14,545 bases of DNA from Rhizobium sp. Q54 (GCA_945901195.1 CAMDKB010000052.1:1-14545); one strand, 5' to 3'. Positions 1 to 7,580 are shown, numbered from the stretch's first letter. The notes: generated by a model from the letters alone, not told the origin. Made by a program: numbers and translations.

Positions 1-920
1 AATGCCGCCAGAGGAGCTATCGGCCATGCGGTAGCCCAGAAAACGGCAAAATACGTAAGTGGCGGGGCGCCATGCGATTCACGGCCAGCTTGCACCTTAC
101 CAAGCATGTCGGCGCCCACGGAATCGGCCAGAAACGCGCCTTTTGTCTCAATCATGATCATGACGAACCAGGGCAAGATCATCGCCAAGGCCCACAGAAA
201 CCCGGGTAAGGGCTTGAGCGCACGAAACCAGGGCGCTGAACGATCACGCGCCAGGAGAGCCAATCCTGCAAAAATAGGAATCATTGGCGTTATCGGGCCT
301 TTGATAAGCAAACCAGCACCAATTGCGGTCCAGAAAATGGCCGGCAAACGCCAGGGGTTACCACCTTTTGCACCAAGATAAATGCGCGCGAACGCACCCA
401 TCGCGGCCAGAACCGTTGCCAATACTGTGGCGTCTGTCTTGGCCAGCCGCGCTTCCACGCCGATCAGGATGGTCGAACCCAGCATGATAGCGGCCAGAAA
501 AGCACTGGTATTTCCGACAAAGGCGAGAGCGCTCCAATAGGCAAGCAGGACCGATGCAATGGCGGCCAGCAGGGACGGCAGACGGTAAAGCCATATCTGG
601 CGGCGCGCGTCAGTTACTCCCAGCTTTTCGCCCAGGCTCACGCTGGCTGCCTGTAGCCAATAAATGCCTACAGGCTTCTTGTTGCGTGCTTCGTGCTGAA
701 AGCGGATGGCGACAAAATCACCCGTTTCCAGCATCTGTTTGGTCGCCTGCGCGAAGCGTGGCTCGTCCCGGTCCATCGGTTGGAGCGAAAAAAAGCCGGG
801 CAAGAACAGAGCAAGCGTCAACAACACAATGCAAAGCGAGGCGCGCGCGTGGCTCGAAGTTGCACGGTCCAGCAAAGTACCTGCAGGCAACGATGGGGAG
901 GTGAGGCTCGCCAGTGTCAT
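1..920 (-). CDS. ArnT/PMT-like membrane glycosyltransferase, partial (C-terminus beyond left edge)
   Basis: I translated this from the reverse strand. The frame stays open from an ATG at 918-920 to the window edge, giving about 306 N-terminal residues. The product begins MTLASLTSPSLPAG, has a hydrophobic segment at about residues 29-46, and then the hallmark loop MDRDEPRFAQAT (about 49-60). The acidic Asp/Glu pair after the first membrane helix is typical of ArnT and protein O-mannosyltransferase-type (GT39/GT83) enzymes, which transfer sugars from polyprenyl-phosphate donors at the periplasmic face. Further family-like segments follow: a KKPVGIYWLQ stretch, an EARLAKTDATV stretch, several membrane helices, and IKGPITPMIP. 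Family members are usually about 500-600 residues, so roughly half is missing. The acceptor (lipid A, protein or another glycan) cannot be told. It lies 161 bp downstream of the HD gene on the same strand, behind its own candidate promoter and palindrome, so it is probably a separate unit. Confidence 0.85.
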   Translation of the reverse strand, partial: MTLASLTSPSLPAGTLLDRATSSHARASLCIVLLTLALFLPGFFSLQPMDRDEPRFAQATKQMLETGDFVAIRFQHEARNKKPVGIYWLQAASVSLGEKLGVTDARRQIWLYRLPSLLAAIASVLLAYWSALAFVGNTSAFLAAIMLGSTILIGVEARLAKTDATVLATVLAAMGAFARIYLGAKGGNPWRLPAIFWTAIGAGLLIKGPITPMIPIFAGLALLARDRSAPWFRALKPLPGFLWALAMILPWFVMIMIETKGAFLADSVGADMLGKVQAGRESHGAPPLTYFAVFWATAWPIAPLAA

Positions 921-949
921 CAAACCTGTCAACGAAGCGATTCAGGGTG

Positions 950-968
950 GGGTCACTTCAAGTGACCC
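950..968. repeat. 19-bp perfect palindrome, operator-like
   Basis: GGGTCACTTCAAGTGACCC is a perfect inverted repeat: 9-bp arms around a single central base. It lies 29 bp upstream of the glycosyltransferase start and just downstream of a candidate promoter. A 1-nt loop makes an RNA hairpin unlikely and there is no T-run, so a dimeric protein binding site is the better reading. The regulator is unknown. Confidence 0.6.
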
Positions 969-988
969 GCAAGGCTTTCGGCCACCGG

Positions 989-1017
989 CTTTTAGGCCCT
1001 GGGAATTGTTCCGGCAA
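989..1017 (-). promoter_or_regulatory. Candidate sigma-70-type promoter of the glycosyltransferase gene
   Basis: Reading the minus strand there is TTGCCG (1012-1017), a 17-nt spacer, then TAAAAG (989-994). Each hexamer matches the sigma-70 consensus at 4 of 6 positions and the spacing is ideal. The expected transcription start, near 982, would place the 950-968 palindrome just downstream, a common position for a repressor site. This was found by eye only. Confidence 0.35.
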
Positions 1018-1032
1018 GGCGCGCGATCGGTT

Positions 1033-1046
1033 CTTCGACCTCGAAG
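1033..1046. repeat. Short dyad CTTCGA-cc-TCGAAG
   Basis: Six-base complementary arms flank a two-base centre in the 161-bp gap between the HD gene and the glycosyltransferase. It has no T-tract on either side, so it is not a convincing terminator. It may be a protein site or chance. Confidence 0.3.
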
Positions 1047-1081
1047 TGAAGCCAAATACCACAGTGTTCAGCAAGCGAACC

Positions 1082-1924
1082 TTAAAGAAAATTGTTCGGC
1101 CAGATCATGCTGCGCCACATGTGGGCCGACGGGCTATTGTCAAAACCCAGACCTTCTTCGGGCTGTTTGAAATTCCGACCGATGATGTCAGTGAAGTCGT
1201 CGACATCGATGAAGGCGTTCGGATCAAACGAATAAAGGTCGTTCATCGTCACCAGGCGTGCAGACATATACCATTTGTGTTTGGTGGCATAATCGTAGGC
1301 CTCATGGATGTAGGCGGGAGGCTCATAGTCCTTGCCGAATGCGCGAACATAAAGATCTGGATATTCATAGCCATTCTGCGGATCCGGGAAGAAGCGCAGG
1401 CACTGGTGATAGCGGATCGCAAACGCGGCCTCTTCATCCACATAAGGCTCGACAAGCTGTGCGCCATAATAGCCATGATCAGAACGAACGTGGCAAACGA
1501 CCGCGATGTCGTGGAGGAGACAGGCGAGAATCAGCTTTTCCGGCAAGCCGTTCTTTTTGGCCAAGGCTGCGCTCTGCAACAGATGGGCGCCTCCACGCTT
1601 GTTGACCAACGCACGCTTTTTCAGAAAGTCCATCAGCGTGGGCTTTTCCGGCATTTTGGGCAGGCGCGGTTCGTCATGCATCAGGACAGTGCCGCGCAAA
1701 TCGCTGGAACGGCCGGTCGCGAATCTGCCGATGTTCGAAAACCAGGAATGGCCGACATATTTGCCAACAAGTTCGAGCATGACCTCTTCAAGCAGCTCAT
1801 CTTTCATGTCGGGCGACATCTCCGGCGTGGCGCGCTCGCCTGCAATTCGGACGGCTTCGCTGACAAGAGCTTCCTGAGAGAGCGGATGACCGGAGGTGGT
1901 CTTTTCTAATGCTGCCCGTGACAT
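1082..1924 (-). CDS. HD-domain protein with H-HD-H-H-D ligand pattern
   Basis: A 280-residue protein with an HD superfamily core in the middle. Candidate metal ligands are His114 (GGAHLLQ), His138-Asp139 (LLHDIA), His150 (SDHGYYGAQ), His173 (RYHQ) and Asp229 (MNDLY). Simple one-metal HD phosphohydrolases use H-HD-D. The longer H-HD-H-H-D set is the arrangement of binuclear HD proteins such as MIOX, PhnZ and HD-GYP enzymes, so either a diiron oxygenase or a two-metal hydrolase is possible. No signal peptide is seen, so it is probably cytoplasmic. The C-terminal segment (about 215-280) is rich in Trp, Tyr, Phe and His and has no family I can name. The ATG start has a GGAG about 10 nt upstream. 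It is the last gene of the long minus-strand cluster, 77 bp after the ABC ATPase, which suggests it acts on the imported substrate or a product of it. The exact reaction is unknown. Confidence 0.8.
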   Translation of the reverse strand: MSRAALEKTTSGHPLSQEALVSEAVRIAGERATPEMSPDMKDELLEEVMLELVGKYVGHSWFSNIGRFATGRSSDLRGTVLMHDEPRLPKMPEKPTLMDFLKKRALVNKRGGAHLLQSAALAKKNGLPEKLILACLLHDIAVVCHVRSDHGYYGAQLVEPYVDEEAAFAIRYHQCLRFFPDPQNGYEYPDLYVRAFGKDYEPPAYIHEAYDYATKHKWYMSARLVTMNDLYSFDPNAFIDVDDFTDIIGRNFKQPEEGLGFDNSPSAHMWRSMIWPNNFL

Positions 1925-2001
1925 GAATCCGCTGCTCCAAAGGTTAGCGAGATAATTAGTTTTGAATTATAACACATATGGCACGAGGGCCACCCCAAAC
2001 A

Positions 2002-2814
2002 TCAATTCTTCACGCGCTCAAGCTCCTGCAGGCCCTTGCTGGCTTCTTCGCGCAAATCCTCCCAGATCGTGGCGACCAGTTGCCCAAAGCGCTCACCGCC
2101 CATCATCTTGGAGGAGCGTGGATGCGGCAAATCAATTTCGACGACGCGTTTAATCCGTCCAGGCCGGAAAGACATAATGAGCACCCTGTCCGACAATTGC
2201 ACAGCCTCCGCTATGTTGTGGGTGATCAACATGGTTGTCTGGTTCAGCTCCTGCTGAATTTGTAGCACCTTGTCGCCGAGTAGCAGACGGGTTTGCTCAT
2301 CCAGAGCAGCAAAGGGCTCATCCATGAGAAGGATACGCGGCCGGAATGCGAGTGTCCGGGCGATTGCGATGCGCTGGCGCATGCCGCCCGACAATTCGGA
2401 GGGAAACCGTTTTTCAAACCCGTCGAGCCCCACCAGATGCAAAAGCTCCATGGCGCGCCGTACGCGTTCGTCTTTGGCGATTCCGGCAGCCTCCATGGGG
2501 AACGTGACGTTATCGAGCGCCGTGCGCCAGGGGAAAGCTGATTCCTCCTGGAAGACCATTCCGATTTCCTTGTGGCAGCCGCGTACCTGTATGCCGTCGA
2601 CCTCAACGCTGCCCTCGTAATCCTCAATCAGTCCACCGACGATATTCATCAATGTGGACTTGCCGCAGCCAGATGGACCGATAACGGAAATGAATTCACC
2701 CTGCCTGATATCGAGCGTCACTGGTTCCACGGCGCGCACATTGCCATGCGGCGTGACGAAAGTTTTCGCGACGTTGTAGAGACGCAGAACCGGGGCTTGT
2801 TTTACTTCAGCCAT
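2002..2814 (-). CDS. ABC transporter ATP-binding protein, NitT/TauT/SsuB type
   Basis: A 270-residue ATPase subunit of an importer. All nucleotide-binding motifs are visible: Walker A GPSGCGKST (46-54), Q-loop Gln89 in MVFQE, signature LSGGMRQ (141-147), Walker B ILLMDE (161-166), D-loop ALD (170-172) and switch His199 in LITHN. The spacing and the sequence around FPWRTALDNV resemble the nitrate/taurine/alkanesulfonate branch (NrtD/TauB/SsuB). It would sit on the cytoplasmic face and drive uptake through the two permeases encoded just upstream. The ATG is preceded by GAGGG at good spacing. The gap to permease B is 116 bp, longer than most here, and shows no clear terminator. The substrate cannot be inferred from this subunit. 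Confidence 0.95.
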   Translation of the reverse strand: MAEVKQAPVLRLYNVAKTFVTPHGNVRAVEPVTLDIRQGEFISVIGPSGCGKSTLMNIVGGLIEDYEGSVEVDGIQVRGCHKEIGMVFQEESAFPWRTALDNVTFPMEAAGIAKDERVRRAMELLHLVGLDGFEKRFPSELSGGMRQRIAIARTLAFRPRILLMDEPFAALDEQTRLLLGDKVLQIQQELNQTTMLITHNIAEAVQLSDRVLIMSFRPGRIKRVVEIDLPHPRSSKMMGGERFGQLVATIWEDLREEASKGLQELERVKN

Positions 2815-2930
2815 GACAGCTATCCCTCAATTGTAAAAGCGGGCACTCTGCACTCCCCGGTTTGATCTGTACGAACAGGTCGTTGACGCAAATTGTCGAT
2901 TCAAACGTGACAGATGGGCGGAGCATGGCG

Positions 2931-3740
2931 TCACTTGTCGAAGGCAGTTTTGCCCCGACTGGGATCGCCGGGGCCTGGCAGCCTGACAAAACGGGCAATC
3001 ACGGCATTTCCCAGCGAGGCGAGAACGAATATGAAAATAAGAACAGCCAGCATGTGCGCAATTGCAAACTTGTCACCATACTGCCCGGCCAAAAATCCCA
3101 TGCCCGCGCGGGCCAACTTATATTCGGACAACAAACACCCGACGATTGAAACCGCAAGGCCGATCCGGAATCCCGTGGCAACGGCCGGTATGAGTGCGGG
3201 CAGATATATCATCCGGATTGTTTGCGAACGCGTCAGGTTGAACGTGCGGCCGACCCGCAGAAGCGTCGGGGACACTTCCCTCACGCCAGCCGCGATATTG
3301 AGCGCCATGGGGAAGAAACAGGATATCGCACCAAGCGCAATTTTTGAGCCCATCCCGACACCAAACAGAACAAGCAAAATCGGCAAGAAAACGATTTTGG
3401 GCGTGGGCGCGAGATAGTGGATGAAGGGCTCGAATATATCACCGGCGCGGCGGCTGATTCCGAGCGCCAACCCTGCCAGGGTGCCCGTCACTGCGCCTAA
3501 TACGAACGACACCAGCACTTCGAAAACGGTTACCCAGAGGTGATTGTAAAACTCGCGGCTGATGAGCAATTGCCCCATCGCCCGCACGATGCGAAAAGCG
3601 GAGGGCAAAACGTCGCTGAAGAATAAGCCCGACAGTCCGGCAAGCTCCCAGGCGCCCAAAACCGCGACCAGTCCTGCGAGGCGCAGACGACCCACAGTCC
3701 AGAAAGTGGCTTTTCGGCCTATGTATTCGACAGCAGCCAT
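2931..3740 (-). CDS. ABC transporter permease B, NitT/TauT/SsuC type
   Basis: A 269-residue inner-membrane permease with about six hydrophobic segments, starting with one at roughly residues 22-42. The cytoplasmic EAA-type coupling loop lies at about 152-190 (GVREVSPTLLRVGRTFNLT, then a LPALIP-like end), which docks on the ATPase. Its start codon lies inside the 3' end of permease A (22-nt overlap), so translation of the two is probably coupled. It carries the same VGRTFNLT stretch as permease A, although the two proteins differ over most of their length, so the pore is probably an A-B heterodimer, not the homodimer typical of SsuC or TauC systems. The C-terminus ends in a soluble tail of about 20 residues. 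Confidence 0.93.
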   Translation of the reverse strand: MAAVEYIGRKATFWTVGRLRLAGLVAVLGAWELAGLSGLFFSDVLPSAFRIVRAMGQLLISREFYNHLWVTVFEVLVSFVLGAVTGTLAGLALGISRRAGDIFEPFIHYLAPTPKIVFLPILLVLFGVGMGSKIALGAISCFFPMALNIAAGVREVSPTLLRVGRTFNLTRSQTIRMIYLPALIPAVATGFRIGLAVSIVGCLLSEYKLARAGMGFLAGQYGDKFAIAHMLAVLIFIFVLASLGNAVIARFVRLPGPGDPSRGKTAFDK

Positions 3741-4492
3741 TTTTCCAGCTTTTCCGTGATCCAGAAGAACGCGACACTGACCAGTATAACAAAGAAGATG
3801 CCGGCATACATTTGAGGATAATCGAAACGATCGCCCAGATGGGCAATCAATTGCCCCAAGCCGCCGACGTTCACCAGAAACTCCACACCGACGACATTGA
3901 TGATGGCAAACAGCAATCCGATCCTGATGCCCGTAAAGATTGACGGCAGCGACGCAGGAAACATGATCATCCAGAACTGTTGTTTGGGCGTGAGATTAAA
4001 CGTACGGCCCACATTCAGCAGCACCGGCTTTACCCCATCGAGCCCTTCCTTGGCTTTCAGCGCGATTGGAGGTGTGCAGCCGATCGCGCCCATGGCGACA
4101 ACCGTCCACATATTGCGCCCAAAGATCACGAGAAACAGGGGATACAGTAGCACAAGAGGCGCCGAGGCCAGAGCCGCCAGCCAGCTTGTGTATGCTTCTC
4201 CAGCTGCCTTCCATATATGCAACATATACCCCGATGCGATACCAACAACCGCGCCTAAAGTGGCCGCCAACAGCGCTGTCGTGAATGTCAAAACCATCGC
4301 TTCGCCAAGGCCGCCTTCGGCCAGTATCTTTACAAAGCCCTTCCAGACCGACGATGGAGCTGGCGCAGTAAACGCGTTGACCCAGCCGGAATTGGATGCA
4401 ATTTCCCACAAACCAACAAGGCCTGCGATCACCAAAAAACGGATGAGCAGGGGTGGCAGGGCAAATCTCGTTGATGCCGTTGTGCTGGCCAT
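3719..4492 (-). CDS. ABC transporter permease A, NitT/TauT/SsuC type
   Basis: A 257-residue inner-membrane permease. Hydrophobic segments include about 14-32, 68-90, 104-124, 128-146, 188-206 and 228-246. The EAA-type loop is at about 149-188 (GLDGVKPVLLNVGRTFNLT followed by FPASLPSIFTG). The PAPSSVW stretch at 44-50, after the first helix, is typical of this family. It follows the substrate-binding protein 1 gene by 69 bp and overlaps permease B by 22 nt, the usual importer order of SBP, permease, permease, ATPase. The ATG has only a weak GGGA-like ribosome site. It is probably the partner of permease B. Confidence 0.93.
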   Translation of the reverse strand: MASTTASTRFALPPLLIRFLVIAGLVGLWEIASNSGWVNAFTAPAPSSVWKGFVKILAEGGLGEAMVLTFTTALLAATLGAVVGIASGYMLHIWKAAGEAYTSWLAALASAPLVLLYPLFLVIFGRNMWTVVAMGAIGCTPPIALKAKEGLDGVKPVLLNVGRTFNLTPKQQFWMIMFPASLPSIFTGIRIGLLFAIINVVGVEFLVNVGGLGQLIAHLGDRFDYPQMYAGIFFVILVSVAFFWITEKLEKWLLSNT

Positions 4493-4561
4493 GAAAATTT
4501 CCCGGATCAGCTGCGCCGCAGTAGCCCGGCTTCCACGGCTGCAGGATCGTGGTCCATGAGC

Positions 4562-5509
4562 CTATTGCGCCAACATGTCGAACAAGCCCTTGACCTCTTC
4601 GGCCTTCATGAGCTTGTCGGTAAATTTGAAATCGAACGACTGGGCCATCGAACGATCGAGATCGTTGATCTGTTTGATCTGCATGTTCGCCTTGGGGTGA
4701 AACTTGTCGCGAACTTCACGCGCGACAGGCACTGTGACTTCGCCAAAAGCCGCATAGATTTCCAGCGCCTTGTCATCGGAATAAGCAAAATCGAGGCTTT
4801 TCTGCAGTGCGCGATGGAAGCGGACGAGCATGTCGCGCTTGTCTTTCAGCGTGTCTGCATTGGTAACGTGAACACGCGTGGTCTGCCCCTGCAGCGATGG
4901 GACTTCAAGGCCGGTGAACAGCATGCGCACTTTGCCTTCGGCAATCTCATTCAACATGAACGGAGGGACTGCCCAGCCGGCGTCGATCTGCTTCGACATC
5001 ACCATGGTGTAGGAGCCAGGCTGCGCGCCCGACGGTACGACCTTGGCCTGTACCCCGAAATGACGCAGCGCCTCCTGAATGATCAGATGTGTCGATGAAC
5101 CCGGCTGAGAGAAACCCAGCGTCTTGCCGGCGAGATCCTTCACGCTCTTGATGTCACTGTCGGTTCGCACATACCAGAAAATCTCGGGCGTTCCGGTCAT
5201 CGAGGCGGCCGTAATGCGGATCGGCGCGCCCTTGGAATAACTGCCGATTGTGCCCAAGATGCCGTTGGATACAGCAAGGTCGACGCTTCCTGCGAGCACA
5301 GCCTGCACAGTCTCTGAACCACCGCGTGTGTAAAGCGGATCAATGTCGAGGCCCACTTCCTTGAAGAAACCCATTTTCTCGCCGATATGCGCGATACCGG
5401 TCTCCCAGGCGCCCTTTTGCGGCACAGCGAGTTTGAAGACTTCGGCCTGTGCGCTGGTGGCTAGAACCGACGCAGTCAAAGCTGTCGCCGCAAGAATTGA
5501 TTTCAGCAT
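4562..5509 (-). CDS. ABC transporter periplasmic substrate-binding protein 1 (NMT1/THI5-like, SsuA/TauA type)
   Basis: A 315-residue secreted protein. Residues 1-22 form a Sec signal peptide (basic start, Ala/Leu-rich core, predicted cleavage after SAQA). The mature part starts EVFKLAVPQKGAW and has features of the NMT1/THI5-like family: KEVGLDIDPLY, the SETVQAVLAGSVDLAVSNG block, FWYVRTDSDIKSVKDLAGK and the QPGSSTH segment of the ligand cleft. No lipobox Cys, so it is a soluble periplasmic protein. The start is well supported by GGGAGGG 4 nt before the ATG. It lies 111 bp after the DUF971 gene and directly before the permease genes, so it is the dedicated receptor of the importer. Known relatives bind taurine, alkanesulfonates, riboflavin or pyrimidines. 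The ligand here is unknown. Confidence 0.92.
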   Translation of the reverse strand: MLKSILAATALTASVLATSAQAEVFKLAVPQKGAWETGIAHIGEKMGFFKEVGLDIDPLYTRGGSETVQAVLAGSVDLAVSNGILGTIGSYSKGAPIRITAASMTGTPEIFWYVRTDSDIKSVKDLAGKTLGFSQPGSSTHLIIQEALRHFGVQAKVVPSGAQPGSYTMVMSKQIDAGWAVPPFMLNEIAEGKVRMLFTGLEVPSLQGQTTRVHVTNADTLKDKRDMLVRFHRALQKSLDFAYSDDKALEIYAAFGEVTVPVAREVRDKFHPKANMQIKQINDLDRSMAQSFDFKFTDKLMKAEEVKGLFDMLAQ

Positions 5510-5620
5510 TGTTCCCTCCCTGGATGCCTTGCGATGACGCCATTCCCGGTGGCGCTGTCGCTGGCTGCAAACTAGCCGATCAATGCCCTTGCGGCAAATC
5601 TAACCGGCTTCCACTCACCT

Positions 5621-6004
5621 TTATTTCTGGCCGGGAATATCTCGGTCCAGCCCCTTGGCCGTGAGTTCGTCAATGTAGTCCTTGAAACGGGCCTGCTTGT
5701 TTGCGCCGAGATCGCGCAGATAGGCCCATGAATAGATGCCGGTGTCGTGGCCATCGTCAAAACGCAGCCGCAGTGCGTAATTGCCAACAGGCTCGACTGC
5801 TGTAATCGCCGCGTTACGCTTGCCGCCGACCGTTTTGCGCTCGGCCTCGGTGTGGCCGCGCACTGCAGCCGAAGGGCTTTGAACGCGCAGCATTTCAGCA
5901 TCGATTTCGTAGGCCTCGCCGCTGTCAAAAGTTATGGACAATGCCCGCTTGTCTTTCGACAGTCGGATTTCCGATGGCCAAGGCTCTTTGGATACATTTG
6001 CCAT
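5621..6004 (-). CDS. DUF971 protein (GBBH-like N-terminal domain)
   Basis: A 127-residue stand-alone DUF971 protein, the fold found at the N-terminus of gamma-butyrobetaine hydroxylase and in small proteins often near Fe-S or oxygenase genes. Recognisable segments are WPSEIRLSKD (9-18), an AEMLRVQSPSAAVRGH block (36-51), and GGKRNAAITAVEPVGNYALR followed by FDDGHDTGIYSW (60-93). There are no Cys residues, so the zinc site of the GBBH N-domain is not obvious. The frame is open further upstream to 6046, but I chose the ATG at 6002-6004: it has an AGGA ribosome site 7 nt before it and forms a TGATG overlap with the stop of the cupin gene, indicating coupled translation. The longer version would run into the cupin gene. 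Its role in this pathway is unknown; an accessory role to a metalloenzyme is only a guess. Confidence 0.85.
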   Translation of the reverse strand: MANVSKEPWPSEIRLSKDKRALSITFDSGEAYEIDAEMLRVQSPSAAVRGHTEAERKTVGGKRNAAITAVEPVGNYALRLRFDDGHDTGIYSWAYLRDLGANKQARFKDYIDELTAKGLDRDIPGQK

Positions 6005-6552
6005 CACGGTTCCTGAGAGTCGATCAGCACGAAGGCAATACGGCAAGATTCCTTGCTGCGATTGATCCAGGCGTGGTTCGTCGCCTGCTGGATGATCACG
6101 TCGCCTGCCTTGAGATGAACCTCTTCGCCTTCATCAACAAGCATATCAATCTCGCCATGAAGAACGATGGCGTAGTCGATGGAGCGCGTTGCGTGCATCA
6201 GGGGATGAGTGGCTGGCATATGCCTCTTGGGCGTGCCTTCGCCATGCTGGGATGAATGATAATCTTGCGGCAGCGCTTCGATGTCCGGTGTGATCGGTGG
6301 GATATCGACAATCCGGAAAATGGAACCACCGCGTGGCGGCGCGATAGGCACTTCCACTGTGCCGCGATCGACAGTGCCGCCGACTTCGGCGGGACTATCC
6401 TTGGTGGACCAGATGAGGCGCGAAACCGTGCCGCGTTGCGGCCGCACGCGCTTGTGCGGATTGGCGCCATCGAAAAGGATTTTGGCTTTGCCGTTTTCGT
6501 CGACTACGGTGACGACGCGGCGGATATCATCGGTGAGGGGCAATTCGCTCAT
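6004..6552 (-). CDS. Cupin-domain protein
   Basis: A 182-residue protein with one cupin barrel in the C-terminal two thirds. Motif 1 is seen around PLMHATRSIDYAIVLHGE (117-134), with His120 and Asp126 where many cupins have further His or Glu ligands. Motif 2 is GDVIIQQATNHAWIN (150-164), with the conserved Gly, His160 and Asn164. Metal binding is possible through His120, Asp126 and His160, but the set is not the textbook HxH...E...H, so catalysis versus ligand sensing is open. The N-terminal 75 residues form a further beta-rich segment without a name. It starts 3 bp after the hydrolase stop and overlaps the DUF971 start by one base, so it is firmly within the operon. Possible roles are a small dioxygenase, decarboxylase or isomerase. 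Confidence 0.85.
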   Translation of the reverse strand: MSELPLTDDIRRVVTVVDENGKAKILFDGANPHKRVRPQRGTVSRLIWSTKDSPAEVGGTVDRGTVEVPIAPPRGGSIFRIVDIPPITPDIEALPQDYHSSQHGEGTPKRHMPATHPLMHATRSIDYAIVLHGEIDMLVDEGEEVHLKAGDVIIQQATNHAWINRSKESCRIAFVLIDSQEP

Positions 6553-6555
6553 GTC

Positions 6556-7431
6556 TCAGGCCCCCGCACATTGCCAGACAAAGCCCAGCGTGAATTTCGC
6601 AAAATCATCGTCCGTTGTGCCCATGCTCGAAACCGTCGAGAAATGGTTGTGTCCTTCAGCGCATCGGATCGACGGGCCAGTGCCGGAGCGCTCGACGAGC
6701 AGATTGGCAAGCTCAAAGCCCGGCGTGATGAGATTGGACGGATCGTATTCAGCGACGCTGATGCAGATGGGAATCTTGCTATCCTTGACATAGTTCAGCG
6801 CCGAGCGGCGTTCGAACTGGCCTTCATCCTCGCCATAATAGGCGAGCATGTTGGCAGCCTTGGTGCCTTTGGCAATTCTATAAGGGCCACTCGAAAGCAG
6901 ACCACCCTTCACGAGCTTCTCGCCCTTGATATCGGGATCAAACAGGAAGGTCGCGACATGCGCCGCACCAGCCGAATGGCCCATGATTACGACTTTATCG
7001 GAATCTCCACCGAACTCCTTGGCGTGCGCGCGAGTCCAGATCACCGCACTTTCGATATCCTTCGACGCTATCGGCCATTTGAATTCGGGCGCGAGCCGAT
7101 AATTGGCAATCACGCAGACCATGCCGTCACGTGCAGCGCAGGCGCCGATATTGCCATAATACAATTCGTCGGAACGCTTGTCGCCGCCGACGAAACCGCC
7201 GCCCGGAATGTAAATGAAGACCGGCTTTCCGCTGCCACCTTCCTTGTAATACACATCGAGTTTTTGGCGCGCGTGATCGCCATAGGCGATATCGATCTTC
7301 GAAGCGACCCCGTCCATGACGCCCTTGAGCATCGGCGCGTACATGGCCCGAACGGCAGCGGAATTGTCGGGCGCTGCGTTCTGGCCGAGCGCGGGAATGG
7401 CTTTACGGATATGATCGGGCATGCTGGACAT
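6556..7431 (-). CDS. Alpha/beta hydrolase, BD-FAE/HSL-like carboxylesterase
   Basis: A 291-residue alpha/beta hydrolase of the esterase/arylformamidase-like branch. The oxyanion loop is YIPGGGFVGG (74-83), a variant of HGGG. The nucleophile elbow is GHSAG with Ser153, the acid is Asp230 in SVAEYDP, and the base is His261 or His263 in EGHNHFS, so the triad is complete. No signal peptide, so it acts in the cytoplasm. The first ATG (7429-7431) is chosen because AGGGAAG lies 8 nt upstream; a second Met three codons on is possible. It follows the monooxygenase by 183 bp, the longest gap inside the cluster, which contains two compact palindromes. Likely an ester, lactone or amide hydrolase working on a pathway intermediate. 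It contrasts with the other hydrolase of the operon, which lacks the serine. Confidence 0.9.
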   Translation of the reverse strand: MSSMPDHIRKAIPALGQNAAPDNSAAVRAMYAPMLKGVMDGVASKIDIAYGDHARQKLDVYYKEGGSGKPVFIYIPGGGFVGGDKRSDELYYGNIGACAARDGMVCVIANYRLAPEFKWPIASKDIESAVIWTRAHAKEFGGDSDKVVIMGHSAGAAHVATFLFDPDIKGEKLVKGGLLSSGPYRIAKGTKAANMLAYYGEDEGQFERRSALNYVKDSKIPICISVAEYDPSNLITPGFELANLLVERSGTGPSIRCAEGHNHFSTVSSMGTTDDDFAKFTLGFVWQCAGA

Positions 7432-7463
7432 GGAGAAGACTTCCCTGGTTTGATCGTTGTATT

Positions 7464-7478
7464 CCCGGCGCGGCCGGG
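7464..7478. repeat. Hairpin CCCGGC-gcg-GCCGGG in the leader of the esterase gene
   Basis: Six G/C pairs with a three-base loop, 32 bp upstream of the alpha/beta hydrolase start. No U-tract follows it on the minus strand, so it is not a standard terminator. It could be a processing or pausing hairpin in the operon transcript. Confidence 0.4.
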
Positions 7479-7565
7479 CGGATTGTCATCCAGGAAAATG
7501 CGAACATATCCGGGATTGGAATGGCATTCTGCAATCACAGTGTCTTTCTGAACACTTGACCGCAC

Positions 7566-7580
7566 GCGATCCCGGATCGC
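7566..7580. repeat. 15-bp perfect palindrome in the monooxygenase-hydrolase gap
   Basis: GCGATCCCGGATCGC: 7-bp arms around one central base, 34 bp after the monooxygenase stop codon. Its single-base centre favours a protein site or chance over an RNA hairpin. Together with the hairpin at 7464-7478 it marks the only wide gap in the enzyme block, where an internal promoter or processing site would fit. Confidence 0.35.

Noticed and set aside
921..1081. Rho-independent terminator after the HD gene
   Set aside because: The stems found here (950-968, 1033-1046) have very short loops and no T-tract on the minus strand.
914..1909. Plus-strand open frame of 331 codons opposite the HD gene
   Set aside because: No family likeness; the minus-strand HD protein with its metal ligands explains the region.
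4493..4561. Terminator or attenuator between substrate-binding protein 1 and permease A
   Set aside because: Only short GC stems are visible and no T-run; nothing firm enough to list.
6005..6046. 14-codon N-terminal extension of the DUF971 protein
   Set aside because: It runs into the cupin gene, while the ATG at 6004 has AGGA upstream and a TGATG overlap.
6256..7551. Long plus-strand open frame (431 codons) opposite the cupin and esterase genes
   Set aside because: It is antisense to two genes with clear family motifs, has no recognisable domain, and arises from GC-rich codon structure on the opposite strand.
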